This document shows positions 30,249-40,243 of a DNA stretch of 64,000 bases, piece after piece. The stretch is from an uncultured Alphaproteobacteria bacterium (lineage in GTDB: Bacteria > Pseudomonadota > Alphaproteobacteria > Methylaequorales > Methylaequoraceae): positions 1-64,000 of the forward strand of contig CABYVV010000004.1 of the NCBI GenBank assembly GCA_902522465.1. Direction: 5' to 3'. A program made the translations under genes and the position numbers. The stretch's first letter is position 1. Every line of letters begins with the position of its first letter. The notes under the pieces were generated by a model that saw nothing but the letters and a program-made list of their open reading frames with translations, was not told the origin of the DNA and did not search any database.

Positions 30249-30388
30249 TAAATACTTTAATACTAATAAAACAATTTATGCATAAAAATAAATCATCAAG
30301 CAAGAATTTAAAAAAATATTATTCATTCATGATTTTTTTTTTTCTTTATCCTAGAATATTATTTAATCGAATATAATAAAATATCAAA

Positions 30389-30661
30389 ATGGATATATTT
30401 ATAGAAATTAGTATAAAAAAGACACTTGGTTATCTTGCTGCTTTCTGTACAACAGTGGCTTTTATTCCTCAAGTAATAAAAATTTGGGAAACAAAGAGTA
30501 CCAAAGATATTTCTCTTTTAATGTTTGTGATATTTACATTTGGTGTATTTTGCTGGTTAATTTATGGAATTTTGAATAATGATCATCCGTTGATTTTAGC
30601 AAACCTTTTAACGTTTGTTCTTTCAATGTATATTTTAATTCAAAAGATATTAAATAAATAA
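30389..30661 (+). CDS. SemiSWEET-type sugar transporter (MtN3/PQ-loop)
   Basis: LGYLAAFCTTVAFIPQVIKIWETKSTKDISLLMFVIFTFGVFCWLIYGIL. Confidence 0.9.
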   Translation: MDIFIEISIKKTLGYLAAFCTTVAFIPQVIKIWETKSTKDISLLMFVIFTFGVFCWLIYGILNNDHPLILANLLTFVLSMYILIQKILNK

Positions 30662-30740
30662 AATTATTCATAAAAGATCTCTCTCCACATTAATTTCTCA
30701 AGGAAATAAAGGCGGTCTAAGGAATTCTTAAGAAATTTGG

Positions 30741-30788
30741 AAGACTAGAACTTAAAGAAAAGCTTCGAACATTCTAGTCTTTATTTTT
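30741..30788 (+). terminator. candidate Rho-independent terminator hairpin
   Basis: AAGACTAGAA (30741-30750) and TTCTAGTCTT (30772-30781) form a perfect 10-bp inverted repeat followed by TATTTTT. Confidence 0.5.
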
Positions 30789-31772
30789 CAATTTAGTATT
30801 TTGTCTTTTTAGTGCATTTATAAGTTCATCTATATTTTCATTGCTTATAAAAGAACTAAACTCCGATTTCTTTGTTGCGATTTCACTCACAGAACCTGCT
30901 AATAGTACATCAAATATCTTCCATGTTTTGCCTTTCTTGGATAACAAATAATCAATTTTAACATCATCGTCATCAATGATCTTTAATTTTGTTTGAACTA
31001 GAAAAAAATTTCTTTTTAATTCTTTACTACCTAAATTTTCAAAAGACACATTAATAATTTTCTTAAATCGCTTGATATAATTTCTGACGACATACTCACC
31101 AAAAACCAAAGATATTTCTTCTTGCTTATTTTTATTGATACTTTTCCATTTACTACCAATTATCATGGAAATCATTTTTTCAATATTATATGTTTTATTG
31201 ATCAAATCCTTCATTAAAATATAATTATCGAAATTCTGCTCATGTAACTTCTTAAGTCCATTATGTAATTTATTAATCGTATCTGTAGGTTTTTCATTAA
31301 TTATATTTGCCTTGATGTTATTATCTTGTTTCAAAATATTTCTTTTTGTTATTCCTTCTTCATTTTTTTTTGTTTTGGTAATTTTCTTATTATTTTGATC
31401 ATTTTTTACGGACAACGTTTTTGTTTTTTCTTTTTCATTTACATTTATGTTAGATTCCAAATTACTCTGAGATGTTTTTAATTGTTCTTTTTCGACTTCA
31501 TTATTTTTATTTATATTATTAAGATTTGTTGAGATTTTTTCTTCATCCAAAATTTTTTCCTCTTTATTAACAGAAACAATTGCGTTGTCATTTTTCATTT
31601 GTTCGTTTTCAACTTTATTTGAATAAATTAAAGCTAGTGAAGATAATATTACAAATACAATAAAAAATATTGGTATACTTCTTTTTCTTATAAATGATAT
31701 AAATTTACTTTCCATATTTTTTATTTTAAACAATTTTACATCATTTAAATGATTTATTTTATAATATATCAA
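30774..31772 (-). CDS. MlaC/Ttg2D-like phospholipid-binding domain protein with TM anchor and charged linker
   Basis: C-terminal MlaC-like region (MISMIIGSKWKSINKNKQEEISLVFGEYVVRNYIKRF, VKIDYLLSKKGKTWKIFDVLLAGSVSEIATKKSEFSSFI); N-terminal TM segment IPIFFIVFVILSSLALIY and about 110 residues of K/N/E-rich linker. Confidence 0.75.
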   Translation of the reverse strand: MIYYKINHLNDVKLFKIKNMESKFISFIRKRSIPIFFIVFVILSSLALIYSNKVENEQMKNDNAIVSVNKEEKILDEEKISTNLNNINKNNEVEKEQLKTSQSNLESNINVNEKEKTKTLSVKNDQNNKKITKTKKNEEGITKRNILKQDNNIKANIINEKPTDTINKLHNGLKKLHEQNFDNYILMKDLINKTYNIEKMISMIIGSKWKSINKNKQEEISLVFGEYVVRNYIKRFKKIINVSFENLGSKELKRNFFLVQTKLKIIDDDDVKIDYLLSKKGKTWKIFDVLLAGSVSEIATKKSEFSSFISNENIDELINALKRQNTKLKNKD

Positions 31773-32232
31773 AATTATTTTTTATTTATTTAATTTCTTT
31801 GAAAAGTGCTTACAAAAACTTTTCACTTTTTATCATTGATCTTTGATATATTAATTATTTTCTTCAATCAATTTGATAAGTAATAAAATTAATTAAGTAA
31901 AATTATTTACTTTCAAACACACTTAAAAATCAAGGATGTCTATTTTTAATTTATAATACCACTCTAGATCATTAATTTACATACATATTACTTTATTTGT
32001 GTGTATACACACATATATCTGGCATTTTTAAGGGGTCTCTAATCTGCAGAGTATGCGTGGTTTTAATGATAGTTAGTAGAGACTTTAATAGTGAAAAATC
32101 AATAAATTTGTTATTTGCTAAACAAATAATATTTTAGGATCTTTTTCAACTATTAGTTTCTAGCAGACTTTTTTTTTAAAATTTACGTTATTCTATTTTT
32201 ATATTTTTTAAAATAAAACATATGCTATTAAT

Positions 32233-33285
32233 ATGATTATGAAAAAAATTGCTTTAATTACTGGAGTGACTGGACAGGATGGTTCATATTTATCTGAATT
32301 TTTGCTAAATAAGAATTACATTGTTCATGGGGTAAAAAGAAGATCATCTATCATCAATACAGAGAGGATTGATCATCTATATGTTGATCCTTTAGAAAAA
32401 AAAACCAACTTTAAACTTCACTATGGCGATCTTACAGATGCGACAAATTTATTAAGATTAGTTTCTGAAATAAAACCAACCGAAATTTATAATTTAGCAG
32501 CACAAAGTCATGTTATGGTTAGTTTTGAAACACCCGAATATACTGCCAACGCAGATGCAATTGGAACCTTACGTTTATTAGAGGCGATCAAAGTTCTTGG
32601 GCGCACAAAAAAAACTAAATTTTATCAAGCTTCAACATCTGAACTTTTTGGAAACTCAAATAAGAAGAAACAAAATGAAAAAACTCCCTTTTGTCCACAA
32701 AGTCCTTATGCTGTCGCCAAACTATATTCTTATTGGATCACAAAAAATTATAGAGATGCGTATGGTATTTTTGCATCAAATGGTATTTTATTTAATCACG
32801 AAGGACCAACAAGAGGAGAAAACTTTGTAACAAGAAAAATTACAATGGGAATCGCTGAGATAATTTCTAAGAAGAGAAAGAAAATTTACCTAGGAAATCT
32901 AGAATCAAAAAGAGACTGGGGTCATGTAAAAGATTACGTAAATGGGATATGGAAAATATTACAATATAAAAAGCCCGACGACTTTGTATTGGCTACAGGA
33001 AAGACATATTCCGTAAGAGATTTTGTTGAAGCAGCATTCGAAGTTGTAGACATAAAAATAAAGTGGATTGGAAAGGGATTAAATGAAAAAGGAATTAATC
33101 AAAACGATGGAAAAATTCTAGTTGAAATCGATAAACAATATTACAGGCCCTTGGAAGTTCACTATCTTTGTGGAGATTCAACTAAAGCAAAAAGAAAACT
33201 TAGCTGGAAATGTAATATTTCATTTAAGACATTAGTGAAAGAAATGGTATTAAACGACTTAAAAAGAAATAGAATTAATCAGTGA
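32233..33285 (+). CDS. gmd: GDP-mannose 4,6-dehydratase
   Basis: [80 protein letters not shown]. Confidence 0.95.
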   Translation: MIMKKIALITGVTGQDGSYLSEFLLNKNYIVHGVKRRSSIINTERIDHLYVDPLEKKTNFKLHYGDLTDATNLLRLVSEIKPTEIYNLAAQSHVMVSFETPEYTANADAIGTLRLLEAIKVLGRTKKTKFYQASTSELFGNSNKKKQNEKTPFCPQSPYAVAKLYSYWITKNYRDAYGIFASNGILFNHEGPTRGENFVTRKITMGIAEIISKKRKKIYLGNLESKRDWGHVKDYVNGIWKILQYKKPDDFVLATGKTYSVRDFVEAAFEVVDIKIKWIGKGLNEKGINQNDGKILVEIDKQYYRPLEVHYLCGDSTKAKRKLSWKCNISFKTLVKEMVLNDLKRNRINQ

Positions 33286-34676
33286 AAAAAATTACTCCTA
33301 TAATTTTGTCTGGGGGAATTGGTTCAAGATTATGGCCTCTATCAACAGAAAATTTTCCGAAACAATTCCTAAACTTACCGTTCACGGCGAAATACAATTT
33401 ATTTGAACAGACATTACTGGGAATAAAAAACAAGAAGATTTTTAGTAAACCAATCATTATTTGCTCAGAGAAACATAAATTTTTAATTCTTGATAGTCTA
33501 AAAAAAATTAATCAACCATTTTCCGATATTATAGTAGAAAAACTTTCTAAAAATACTGCAACATCTGTCTTACTTGGTGTATGTCGATCCTTGCAAAAGG
33601 AGAAGGCAAAATATTCACTAGTGCTTCCGTCTGATCATTATATTCCAAGAAGAAATTATTCAACTTTAGTTCCTAATAAGTTTGAGTCAATAAATGGACA
33701 TATTATATTTGGCATTAAGCCTAATTTTGAATCTACAGATTATGGATATATAAACTTTAAAAGCTCTAAAAAAAAAATAAAAGAAGTTAAAGAATTTTTT
33801 GAAAAACCGAATAAACTCGACGCAAAAAAATATATTTCGAAGGGTTTTTTTTGGAACTCTGGAATTTTTCTTATTAATAATAAAAAACTTTTAGAGGACT
33901 TTAAAAAGTATCACTCAAAAATATTGATTTTGTGTAAAAAAATAATTTCGGAATTATCACAGGACCTTGATTTTTTGGAGACAGATCTCAAACTAATGAA
34001 AAAATTACCTGAAATTTCATTTGATAAAGCTATTCTCGAAAAAAATGATTGTAATTTTATGATAAAGTTTAAACAGACTTGGAACGATATTGGCTCTTGG
34101 AAAACGTTGTCAGATTTATCAAAAAAAAATCAAAAACTAAATTTAAGTACAAATATTTTTAATAATTCAAGAAATTCAAATATTGTTAGCGACAAAAAGA
34201 ACAATATACTTAACGATGTTAACGATATAATAGTTGTCTGCAAAAAAGACTCTGTTTTGGTCAGTTCAAAAAAAAATGTCAACAAAATCAAAGATATAAT
34301 AAATGATAAAAAAAACCAAAATTTTGATTATTCTCAAAGCATATTCTATAAGCCATGGGGACATTATGAGATATTTGTTACTTCATCAAATTACTTGGTA
34401 AAAAAACTTACTATAAAACCTAAGCATAGATTGTCATTACAATTTCACAAACACAGGTCTGAACATTGGGTTGTTGTTGAAGGCATCGCGCAAATAACCA
34501 AAGGAAAACAGAAAGAGATTTTAAAAAAAAATCAATCTACTTTTATTTCAGTTGGTCAGATTCATTGCATTGAAAATATAGGTAGAAGAGAATTAGAAAT
34601 AATTGAAATACAAATGGGCAGTATATTAAAAGAATCGGATATTGTTCGTTTAGACGATCCATATAAAAGAGATTGA
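33282..34676 (+). CDS. manC: mannose-1-phosphate guanylyltransferase (bifunctional type II with C-terminal PMI cupin)
   Basis: [63 protein letters not shown]. Confidence 0.95.
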   Translation: MKKITPIILSGGIGSRLWPLSTENFPKQFLNLPFTAKYNLFEQTLLGIKNKKIFSKPIIICSEKHKFLILDSLKKINQPFSDIIVEKLSKNTATSVLLGVCRSLQKEKAKYSLVLPSDHYIPRRNYSTLVPNKFESINGHIIFGIKPNFESTDYGYINFKSSKKKIKEVKEFFEKPNKLDAKKYISKGFFWNSGIFLINNKKLLEDFKKYHSKILILCKKIISELSQDLDFLETDLKLMKKLPEISFDKAILEKNDCNFMIKFKQTWNDIGSWKTLSDLSKKNQKLNLSTNIFNNSRNSNIVSDKKNNILNDVNDIIVVCKKDSVLVSSKKNVNKIKDIINDKKNQNFDYSQSIFYKPWGHYEIFVTSSNYLVKKLTIKPKHRLSLQFHKHRSEHWVVVEGIAQITKGKQKEILKKNQSTFISVGQIHCIENIGRRELEIIEIQMGSILKESDIVRLDDPYKRD

Positions 34677-35252
34677 TCAAAATTTAATAAAGTAAAAAAT
34701 AATCCCAAGTAATAAAAGGATATAGCTAACTACAAATATATTTTTTCTAATATAATCTACTGATTTTTCTCCATATTTAAATATTAAATAAGAAACCAAA
34801 AAAAACCTAAGACCACGAGACAAAAATGAGAAAACAATAAATAAAAAAAAGTTAATACCAACTATTCCAGATGCTATACAAGTTACTTTATATGGGAATG
34901 GTGAAAAACCCCCTATCAATATAATTATTATCCCTAAATTAAAATATTCATTTTTAAATTCTTGAATGTAAAGTGTAATTTGAGGATATGAAACTTCTAA
35001 AATTGGTTCAAGCTGAGTCCAAAAAAAGGATCCAAGAAAATATGCAACTACTCCGCCAACAACTGAATAAATTGTAACCCATAATGATAAATTAATGAAT
35101 TTTTTTGTTGCTATTATATAAGGGACAAGAAATGGATCTGTTGGTAGTGGAAAAAAAATAGATTCGATAAAAGAAATAAAATAAATGATCCACTTAGATT
35201 TTTTTTTTCTGCAAAATTCTATCAAACCATTGTAAATGCTATCTATTTTCAT
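34677..35252 (-). CDS. VTT/DedA family membrane protein (YqaA-like)
   Basis: ESIFFPLPTDPFLVPYIIA, IIILIGGFSPFPYKVTCIASGIVGINFFLFI. Confidence 0.85.
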   Translation of the reverse strand: MKIDSIYNGLIEFCRKKKSKWIIYFISFIESIFFPLPTDPFLVPYIIATKKFINLSLWVTIYSVVGGVVAYFLGSFFWTQLEPILEVSYPQITLYIQEFKNEYFNLGIIIILIGGFSPFPYKVTCIASGIVGINFFLFIVFSFLSRGLRFFLVSYLIFKYGEKSVDYIRKNIFVVSYILLLLGIIFYFIKF

Positions 35253-35364
35253 ATTAATATCTTCTTATACCATTATTATTATAAAAAATTTATTCTTTTA
35301 ATACTGTACTATTAATTAGCTTAACAGTCTTGTAAAGTACACTATATTAACTTACAGATATTTT

Positions 35365-35997
35365 GTGAAAGAAGAATTATTAAATAAAGCTAAATTATGG
35401 CAGGTTGAATACAAACGTCATGATTATAACCCAAAATATATTTTTAAAAACTCCGAGACTAAAATCGAAACTCTATTTTCTTTAAGTTTTTTCCTTTCAA
35501 TAATGTCAATAGAAACACTCTTTAATCAACCCTTTAAGAAAAAAATTAAAATTGTTCATAACAAATTCTATAAAACAATTTTTCTAAAAAGATTTCAAAA
35601 GTTAGAGAGAATAGAAATAAACTCTTTCGCTTTTAGTTTATTTTTAATTTTTCAAAAACTATTTGAAGAACATGAACCTTTAAAATCATATGCAAGCGAT
35701 CTTATTGAGTATACGGTCTCTCATTGGTCCTGTATTGATAAATTATCTCATGATGATTTTTTTACAAGAAAAAAAAATGTCAATTTACTATGGAAGAAGA
35801 ACAAACCAATTGTTCTGTCTAGAACTTATGAATCAAGAATTGATTTAATTTTTTTATTATATAAAAGCTTTGAATTAGGGATAAGTGACAAAAAGATTAT
35901 AAAACAAAATCTTTCTGTTTTAATTTTTTCAGTCAGTAAAGCATTGAAAGAATTTCGTTTTGACGTTCTAAAAGAACTGAAGAATAAAAGATTATAA
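35365..35997 (+). CDS. hypothetical protein
   Basis: 210 aa open frame; no recognisable motif. Confidence 0.5.
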   Translation: MKEELLNKAKLWQVEYKRHDYNPKYIFKNSETKIETLFSLSFFLSIMSIETLFNQPFKKKIKIVHNKFYKTIFLKRFQKLERIEINSFAFSLFLIFQKLFEEHEPLKSYASDLIEYTVSHWSCIDKLSHDDFFTRKKNVNLLWKKNKPIVLSRTYESRIDLIFLLYKSFELGISDKKIIKQNLSVLIFSVSKALKEFRFDVLKELKNKRL

Positions 35998-36041
35998 TTT
36001 AATTTAGTATTTAATTTTTTTTTGTTAAGTTAATTACTAAA

Positions 36042-37085
36042 ATGCAAAAAAAAAATGTTCCTTCATATGCGGCCAAATCTGCTTCAGGTCAACTTTCACC
36101 TTTATTAATTCACAGAAGAGATGTAGGAGAAAATGATGTGTCCATTGATATAAAATACTGTGGAATTTGCCATACAGATATTCATTTTGCAAAAAATGAT
36201 TTAGGTGTTACTTCCTATCCTTTTGTGCCAGGGCATGAGATTGTTGGTGTGGTCACTGCAGTAGGAAAAAAAGTTAAGAAATTTAAGGAAGGAGAATTAG
36301 TTGGTGTGGGATGTATGGTCGACTCCTGTAAAGAATGTAATTCCTGTATGGAAAATACAGAACAATTTTGTGAGAAAGGAATGACTATGACTTACAATAG
36401 CCCTGATTTGATTTCCGGTGGGATGACATATGGAGGATACTCAAAGAAAATAGTAGTTAATCAACACTTTGTTTTAAAAGTATCAAAAGATTTAGAGCCT
36501 CAAAGAGTTGCTCCACTTCTATGTGCAGGAATTACTACCTACTCGCCATTAAATAAATTTAATATAAAAAAAGGAGATAAAGTTGGAATTATTGGTTTAG
36601 GTGGACTCGGACATCTGGGAATTAAATTTGCTAACGCTATGGGAGCTGATGTAATAATGATTACGAGTTCAAAAGACAAATGCGAAGATGCAATAAACCT
36701 TGGAGCAAAGGATGTCATTCTATCTAGTGATGAAAAACAAATTAAAAAAAATATTAATAATTTTGATTTGCTCTTAAATACAATTCCCTCTGATCATAAT
36801 GTAACAAAATATCTCCAAATCTTAAAACCCCAAAAAATCATGGTTGTTGTTGGATTAGCAAATATCTCTATTCATACAAGATCATTATTATTTGGTAGAA
36901 ATCAAATTATTGGTTCATTAATTGGAGGATTAAAAGAGACTCAAGAAATGCTAAATTTTGCAGCGAAGAATAATATTGTCGCAGATATAGAGATGATTGA
37001 TGCTAAAGATATCAATGCCACTTTTAAAAAAATTGAAAAAAATAAAGTTAAATACCGAGCTGTAATTGATATTGAATCCATTTAA
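36042..37085 (+). CDS. zinc-dependent alcohol dehydrogenase (cinnamyl-alcohol dehydrogenase/YahK-like)
   Basis: KYCGICHTDIHFAKNDLG, FVPGHEIVGVVTAVG, CKECNSCMENTEQFC, GIIGLGGLGHLGIKFANAMGADV. Confidence 0.93.
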   Translation: MQKKNVPSYAAKSASGQLSPLLIHRRDVGENDVSIDIKYCGICHTDIHFAKNDLGVTSYPFVPGHEIVGVVTAVGKKVKKFKEGELVGVGCMVDSCKECNSCMENTEQFCEKGMTMTYNSPDLISGGMTYGGYSKKIVVNQHFVLKVSKDLEPQRVAPLLCAGITTYSPLNKFNIKKGDKVGIIGLGGLGHLGIKFANAMGADVIMITSSKDKCEDAINLGAKDVILSSDEKQIKKNINNFDLLLNTIPSDHNVTKYLQILKPQKIMVVVGLANISIHTRSLLFGRNQIIGSLIGGLKETQEMLNFAAKNNIVADIEMIDAKDINATFKKIEKNKVKYRAVIDIESI

Positions 37086-37091
37086 CATTTA

Positions 37092-37793
37092 TTGAAGAGC
37101 GGTAAAATTATTTTAAAAAAAATTCTAATAATTTTTTATTTATCCATATTTAGTTTATTTTTGTTGTTTTACTTAAAATACAAAGATTTTTTTTTGAATT
37201 TAAATTTTTCCGATATCTACAATCATTATTTAAACTTTAAAAACTATATTGAAAATAATAGAGGTTTATTAATTTCTTCTTACTTTATTATATCAATGTT
37301 ATGGGTGTTTTTTTTGGGATTTGTATCACCTTTATTAATTTTATCTACTTTGATGTTTGGTTACTTAGGAGGTTTTATTTCAATACTATCGTTTACCATT
37401 GCGTCAACCCTTTCATATATAACCGCCAAAAAATTTAAGAAATCCTTTGAAAAATTATTAATTAAATTTGAAATAACTAATAATTCTTTTTTTCTTTTTA
37501 TAATTTTTAGGCTAATTCCAGGTGTTCCTTTTGTCATTAAAAATTTTTCTGGAATTTTTTTTAAACTAAACATCAGAAAATTTATTTTAGCAACCTTGAT
37601 AGCGGAAACCCCACAAATATTATTATTCACATACCTTTTGAAAAAACTAATTGAAACTTATGAAATTTTATCCTCAGACTTTACAATTTTGATGATAACA
37701 AAAAAACTTTTACCACCTCTTTTTTGCTTATTATTCTTTATAATAGCGATTTATTTATTAAGAAAAAACTTTCATAAGCATTATAAAAATTAA
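37092..37793 (+). CDS. TVP38/TMEM64 (VTT domain) family membrane protein
   Basis: PLLILSTLMFGYLGGFISILSFTIASTLSYITAKKFKK, RLIPGVPFVIKNFSGIFFKLNIRKFILATLIAETPQILLFTYL; TTG start. Confidence 0.8.
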   Translation: MKSGKIILKKILIIFYLSIFSLFLLFYLKYKDFFLNLNFSDIYNHYLNFKNYIENNRGLLISSYFIISMLWVFFLGFVSPLLILSTLMFGYLGGFISILSFTIASTLSYITAKKFKKSFEKLLIKFEITNNSFFLFIIFRLIPGVPFVIKNFSGIFFKLNIRKFILATLIAETPQILLFTYLLKKLIETYEILSSDFTILMITKKLLPPLFCLLFFIIAIYLLRKNFHKHYKN

Positions 37794-37845
37794 AAACTTC
37801 TTTTTTAAAATCAAATTACTATATATATTGAAATAGGAGAAGAGT

Positions 37846-37977
37846 ATGAACACAAAAAATGAATGTGGTTGCGGAAGATCACCAACAGGCTTTTGTATTG
37901 GATGGCATAATTTGTCTGAAGATGATTACAAACTAAAATTGTCTCAATACGAAAACAGAAAAAAAATAAAGAAGTAA
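37846..37977 (+). CDS. 43-aa cysteine-rich small protein (CGCGRSPTGxCxGWHxLSE)
   Basis: MNTKNECGCGRSPTGFCIGWHNLSEDDYKLKLSQYENRKKIKK*; purine-rich RBS AGGAGAAG just upstream; not in the ORF track because it is under 60 aa. Confidence 0.75.
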   Translation: MNTKNECGCGRSPTGFCIGWHNLSEDDYKLKLSQYENRKKIKK

Positions 37978-37981
37978 TATT

Positions 37982-38743
37982 TCAAAACTTAAAATTTTTT
38001 ATATGTTTCCAAAGTCTTTTTAGACCCTTTGGTGCGTTAGTTTTTCGTCGTGTTGGCCATTTTCGCGTAGGATCAAATATTGTCTGGTCTAAACCAATAT
38101 CTATCACAGCTGGATTTTCAATGATTACTGTGTAATAACCAAGTTTCTTATATGATACGCCGATATCAAGTTCGTTTTTGTAGTTGGCGTATCCTCCAAT
38201 TAAATTATAATCATAAATTCTTTTTACACCTGGCCTGAAGGAAAAGTATCCCCATTCCCATCCCTCTTTACAATAAACTTCTCTAAAACCAATTCCTTTA
38301 TGTTTCTTCAACGGACCATAACTAAAAATATCAAGTCTGCTTGCACTCTCCTTGCTCTCAAGCCAAACTTGAATAATCTTTGAATCATAATCAAGAATTT
38401 TGAGTGAATCTTTTATAAAACCCTTTCTCGTGTAAACCCAGTCGTCTTCACAATGAAAGATATACGGAGTTTTAATTAATTTGTAAGCTTCAACGATTGA
38501 CTGTATTTGTCCTTTTTTTGTTTTATTAAATAAAAGATTAATTTTATTAGACCATTTTTTTTCTATTCTTTTATAAACATCCTCATTAACAGAATCTTCT
38601 GTTAAAAATAATTTCTCAATCGGAAAGTCATTAAATTTAAAAAAACTCTTTAATGTTCTATCTAATAAATCTTCTCTCCCACAACTTGTGATTACAAAGG
38701 ACATTTTATTTTTCATAAGGTCTGGACCTAAATCTTTAATCAA
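37982..38743 (-). CDS. glycosyltransferase family 2-like protein
   Basis: MSFVITSCGREDLLDRTLKSFFKFND, PYIFHCEDDWVYTRKGF. Confidence 0.8.
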   Translation of the reverse strand: MIKDLGPDLMKNKMSFVITSCGREDLLDRTLKSFFKFNDFPIEKLFLTEDSVNEDVYKRIEKKWSNKINLLFNKTKKGQIQSIVEAYKLIKTPYIFHCEDDWVYTRKGFIKDSLKILDYDSKIIQVWLESKESASRLDIFSYGPLKKHKGIGFREVYCKEGWEWGYFSFRPGVKRIYDYNLIGGYANYKNELDIGVSYKKLGYYTVIIENPAVIDIGLDQTIFDPTRKWPTRRKTNAPKGLKRLWKHIKNFKF

Positions 38744-38794
38744 TATTAATTATGAAACTATTAAATATACAATTCAAGCTTTAGAAATTATTGA

Positions 38795-40243
38795 TTATAA
38801 AGGAAGGCTAGAGTTTCCCATCAAAAATTTATCCACATTGTGTGCCACTTGTCTGCCCTCTCTTATTGCCCAGACAACTAAAGATTGTCCCCGTCTCATA
38901 TCACCGGAAACAAAGATTTTTGCAATATTGGTTTTGTAATCATTATCATTAGCTTTAACATTTCCTCTTTGATCAAGTTCTAATCCAATGTCTGATATCA
39001 ATTTATCTCTAATAGGGTGGACAAAACCCATTGCCAATAAAACTAGGTCTGCTTTGATTTTAAGCTCATTTTGTTTTCCTTTTTTTTCTTCCATTTTTAC
39101 ACTTCCGGATTTATCTTTTTTCCACTCAATTTTTTTCAACGTCAAACTCTTTACTTTCTGACCATCCCCATCAAATGACTTAGTCGAAACACTCCAATTT
39201 CTATTAGCACCTTCTTCGTGTGATGAAGAGGTTCTTAATTTCAGTGGCCAATCAGGCCATGTCAACATCTTATTCTCTTTAACAGGCGGTTTGTCTAAAA
39301 TTTCAAGCTGTGTTACAGATTTTGCGCCCTGACGGTTGGATGTTCCAATGCAGTCAGAACCTGTGTCACCACCTCCAATAACAACAACATCTTTATCTTT
39401 AGCAGAAAATTCAGATTCCAATCTAATGTTGTCCCCTTCACAGATTTTATTTTGTCTAGTCAAGAAATCCATCGCGAAATGTACACCTTGCAAATCTCTG
39501 CCAGGAATGCTTAGATCTCTGGGATGCTCTGATCCACAGGCAAGTATAATTGCATCAAACTCTTTTAATAAATCTTTTACGGGAATGTTTTCTCCGACCC
39601 TAGCATTACATTCAAAAATAACTCCCTCTTCTCTCATCTGTTCAATTCTCTTATCAATTAAGTGCTTTTCCATTTTAAAATTTGGAATTCCATATCTTAA
39701 CAAACCACCTATCCTATCATTTTTTTCAAATATTTTTACATAATGGCCTGCTCTTGCAAGTTGTTGTGATGCTGCCAACCCTGCTGGACCTGAACCAACA
39801 ACAGCAATTTTTTTATTAGTTTTATTATTATTTATTTCAGGAACAATCCAACCATTTTCATACGCTTTATCAATTATTGATCTTTCGATGCTTTTAATAG
39901 TTACTGGACTATCATCAATATTGAGAGTACACGCAGCTTCACATGGAGCTGGACATATGCGACTCGTAAATTCAGGAAAGTTATTGGTAGAGTGCAAGAC
40001 ATTCAATGCTATTTTCCAATCTCTTTCGTAGACCAAATTATTCCATTCTGGGATAATATTATTTATTGGACAAGAATTATGGCAATATGGAATTCCACAA
40101 TCCATACACCTAGATGCCTGTTGATTTAAAATCTTGTCTGAAAACGGCAATACAAATTCATCGAAATTTCTTACCCTAGATTTTGGTGCAATAGACTTGT
40201 TACTTGCTCTTTCATGTTCTAGGAATCCTGTTACTTTTGCCAT
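38795..40243 (-). CDS. gltD: glutamate synthase small subunit
   Basis: CMDCGIPYCHNSCPINNIIPEWNNLVY, KIAVVGSGPAGLAASQQLARAGHYVKIFEKNDRIGGLLRYGIPNFKMEK. Confidence 0.97.
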   Translation of the reverse strand: MAKVTGFLEHERASNKSIAPKSRVRNFDEFVLPFSDKILNQQASRCMDCGIPYCHNSCPINNIIPEWNNLVYERDWKIALNVLHSTNNFPEFTSRICPAPCEAACTLNIDDSPVTIKSIERSIIDKAYENGWIVPEINNNKTNKKIAVVGSGPAGLAASQQLARAGHYVKIFEKNDRIGGLLRYGIPNFKMEKHLIDKRIEQMREEGVIFECNARVGENIPVKDLLKEFDAIILACGSEHPRDLSIPGRDLQGVHFAMDFLTRQNKICEGDNIRLESEFSAKDKDVVVIGGGDTGSDCIGTSNRQGAKSVTQLEILDKPPVKENKMLTWPDWPLKLRTSSSHEEGANRNWSVSTKSFDGDGQKVKSLTLKKIEWKKDKSGSVKMEEKKGKQNELKIKADLVLLAMGFVHPIRDKLISDIGLELDQRGNVKANDNDYKTNIAKIFVSGDMRRGQSLVVWAIREGRQVAHNVDKFLMGNSSLPL

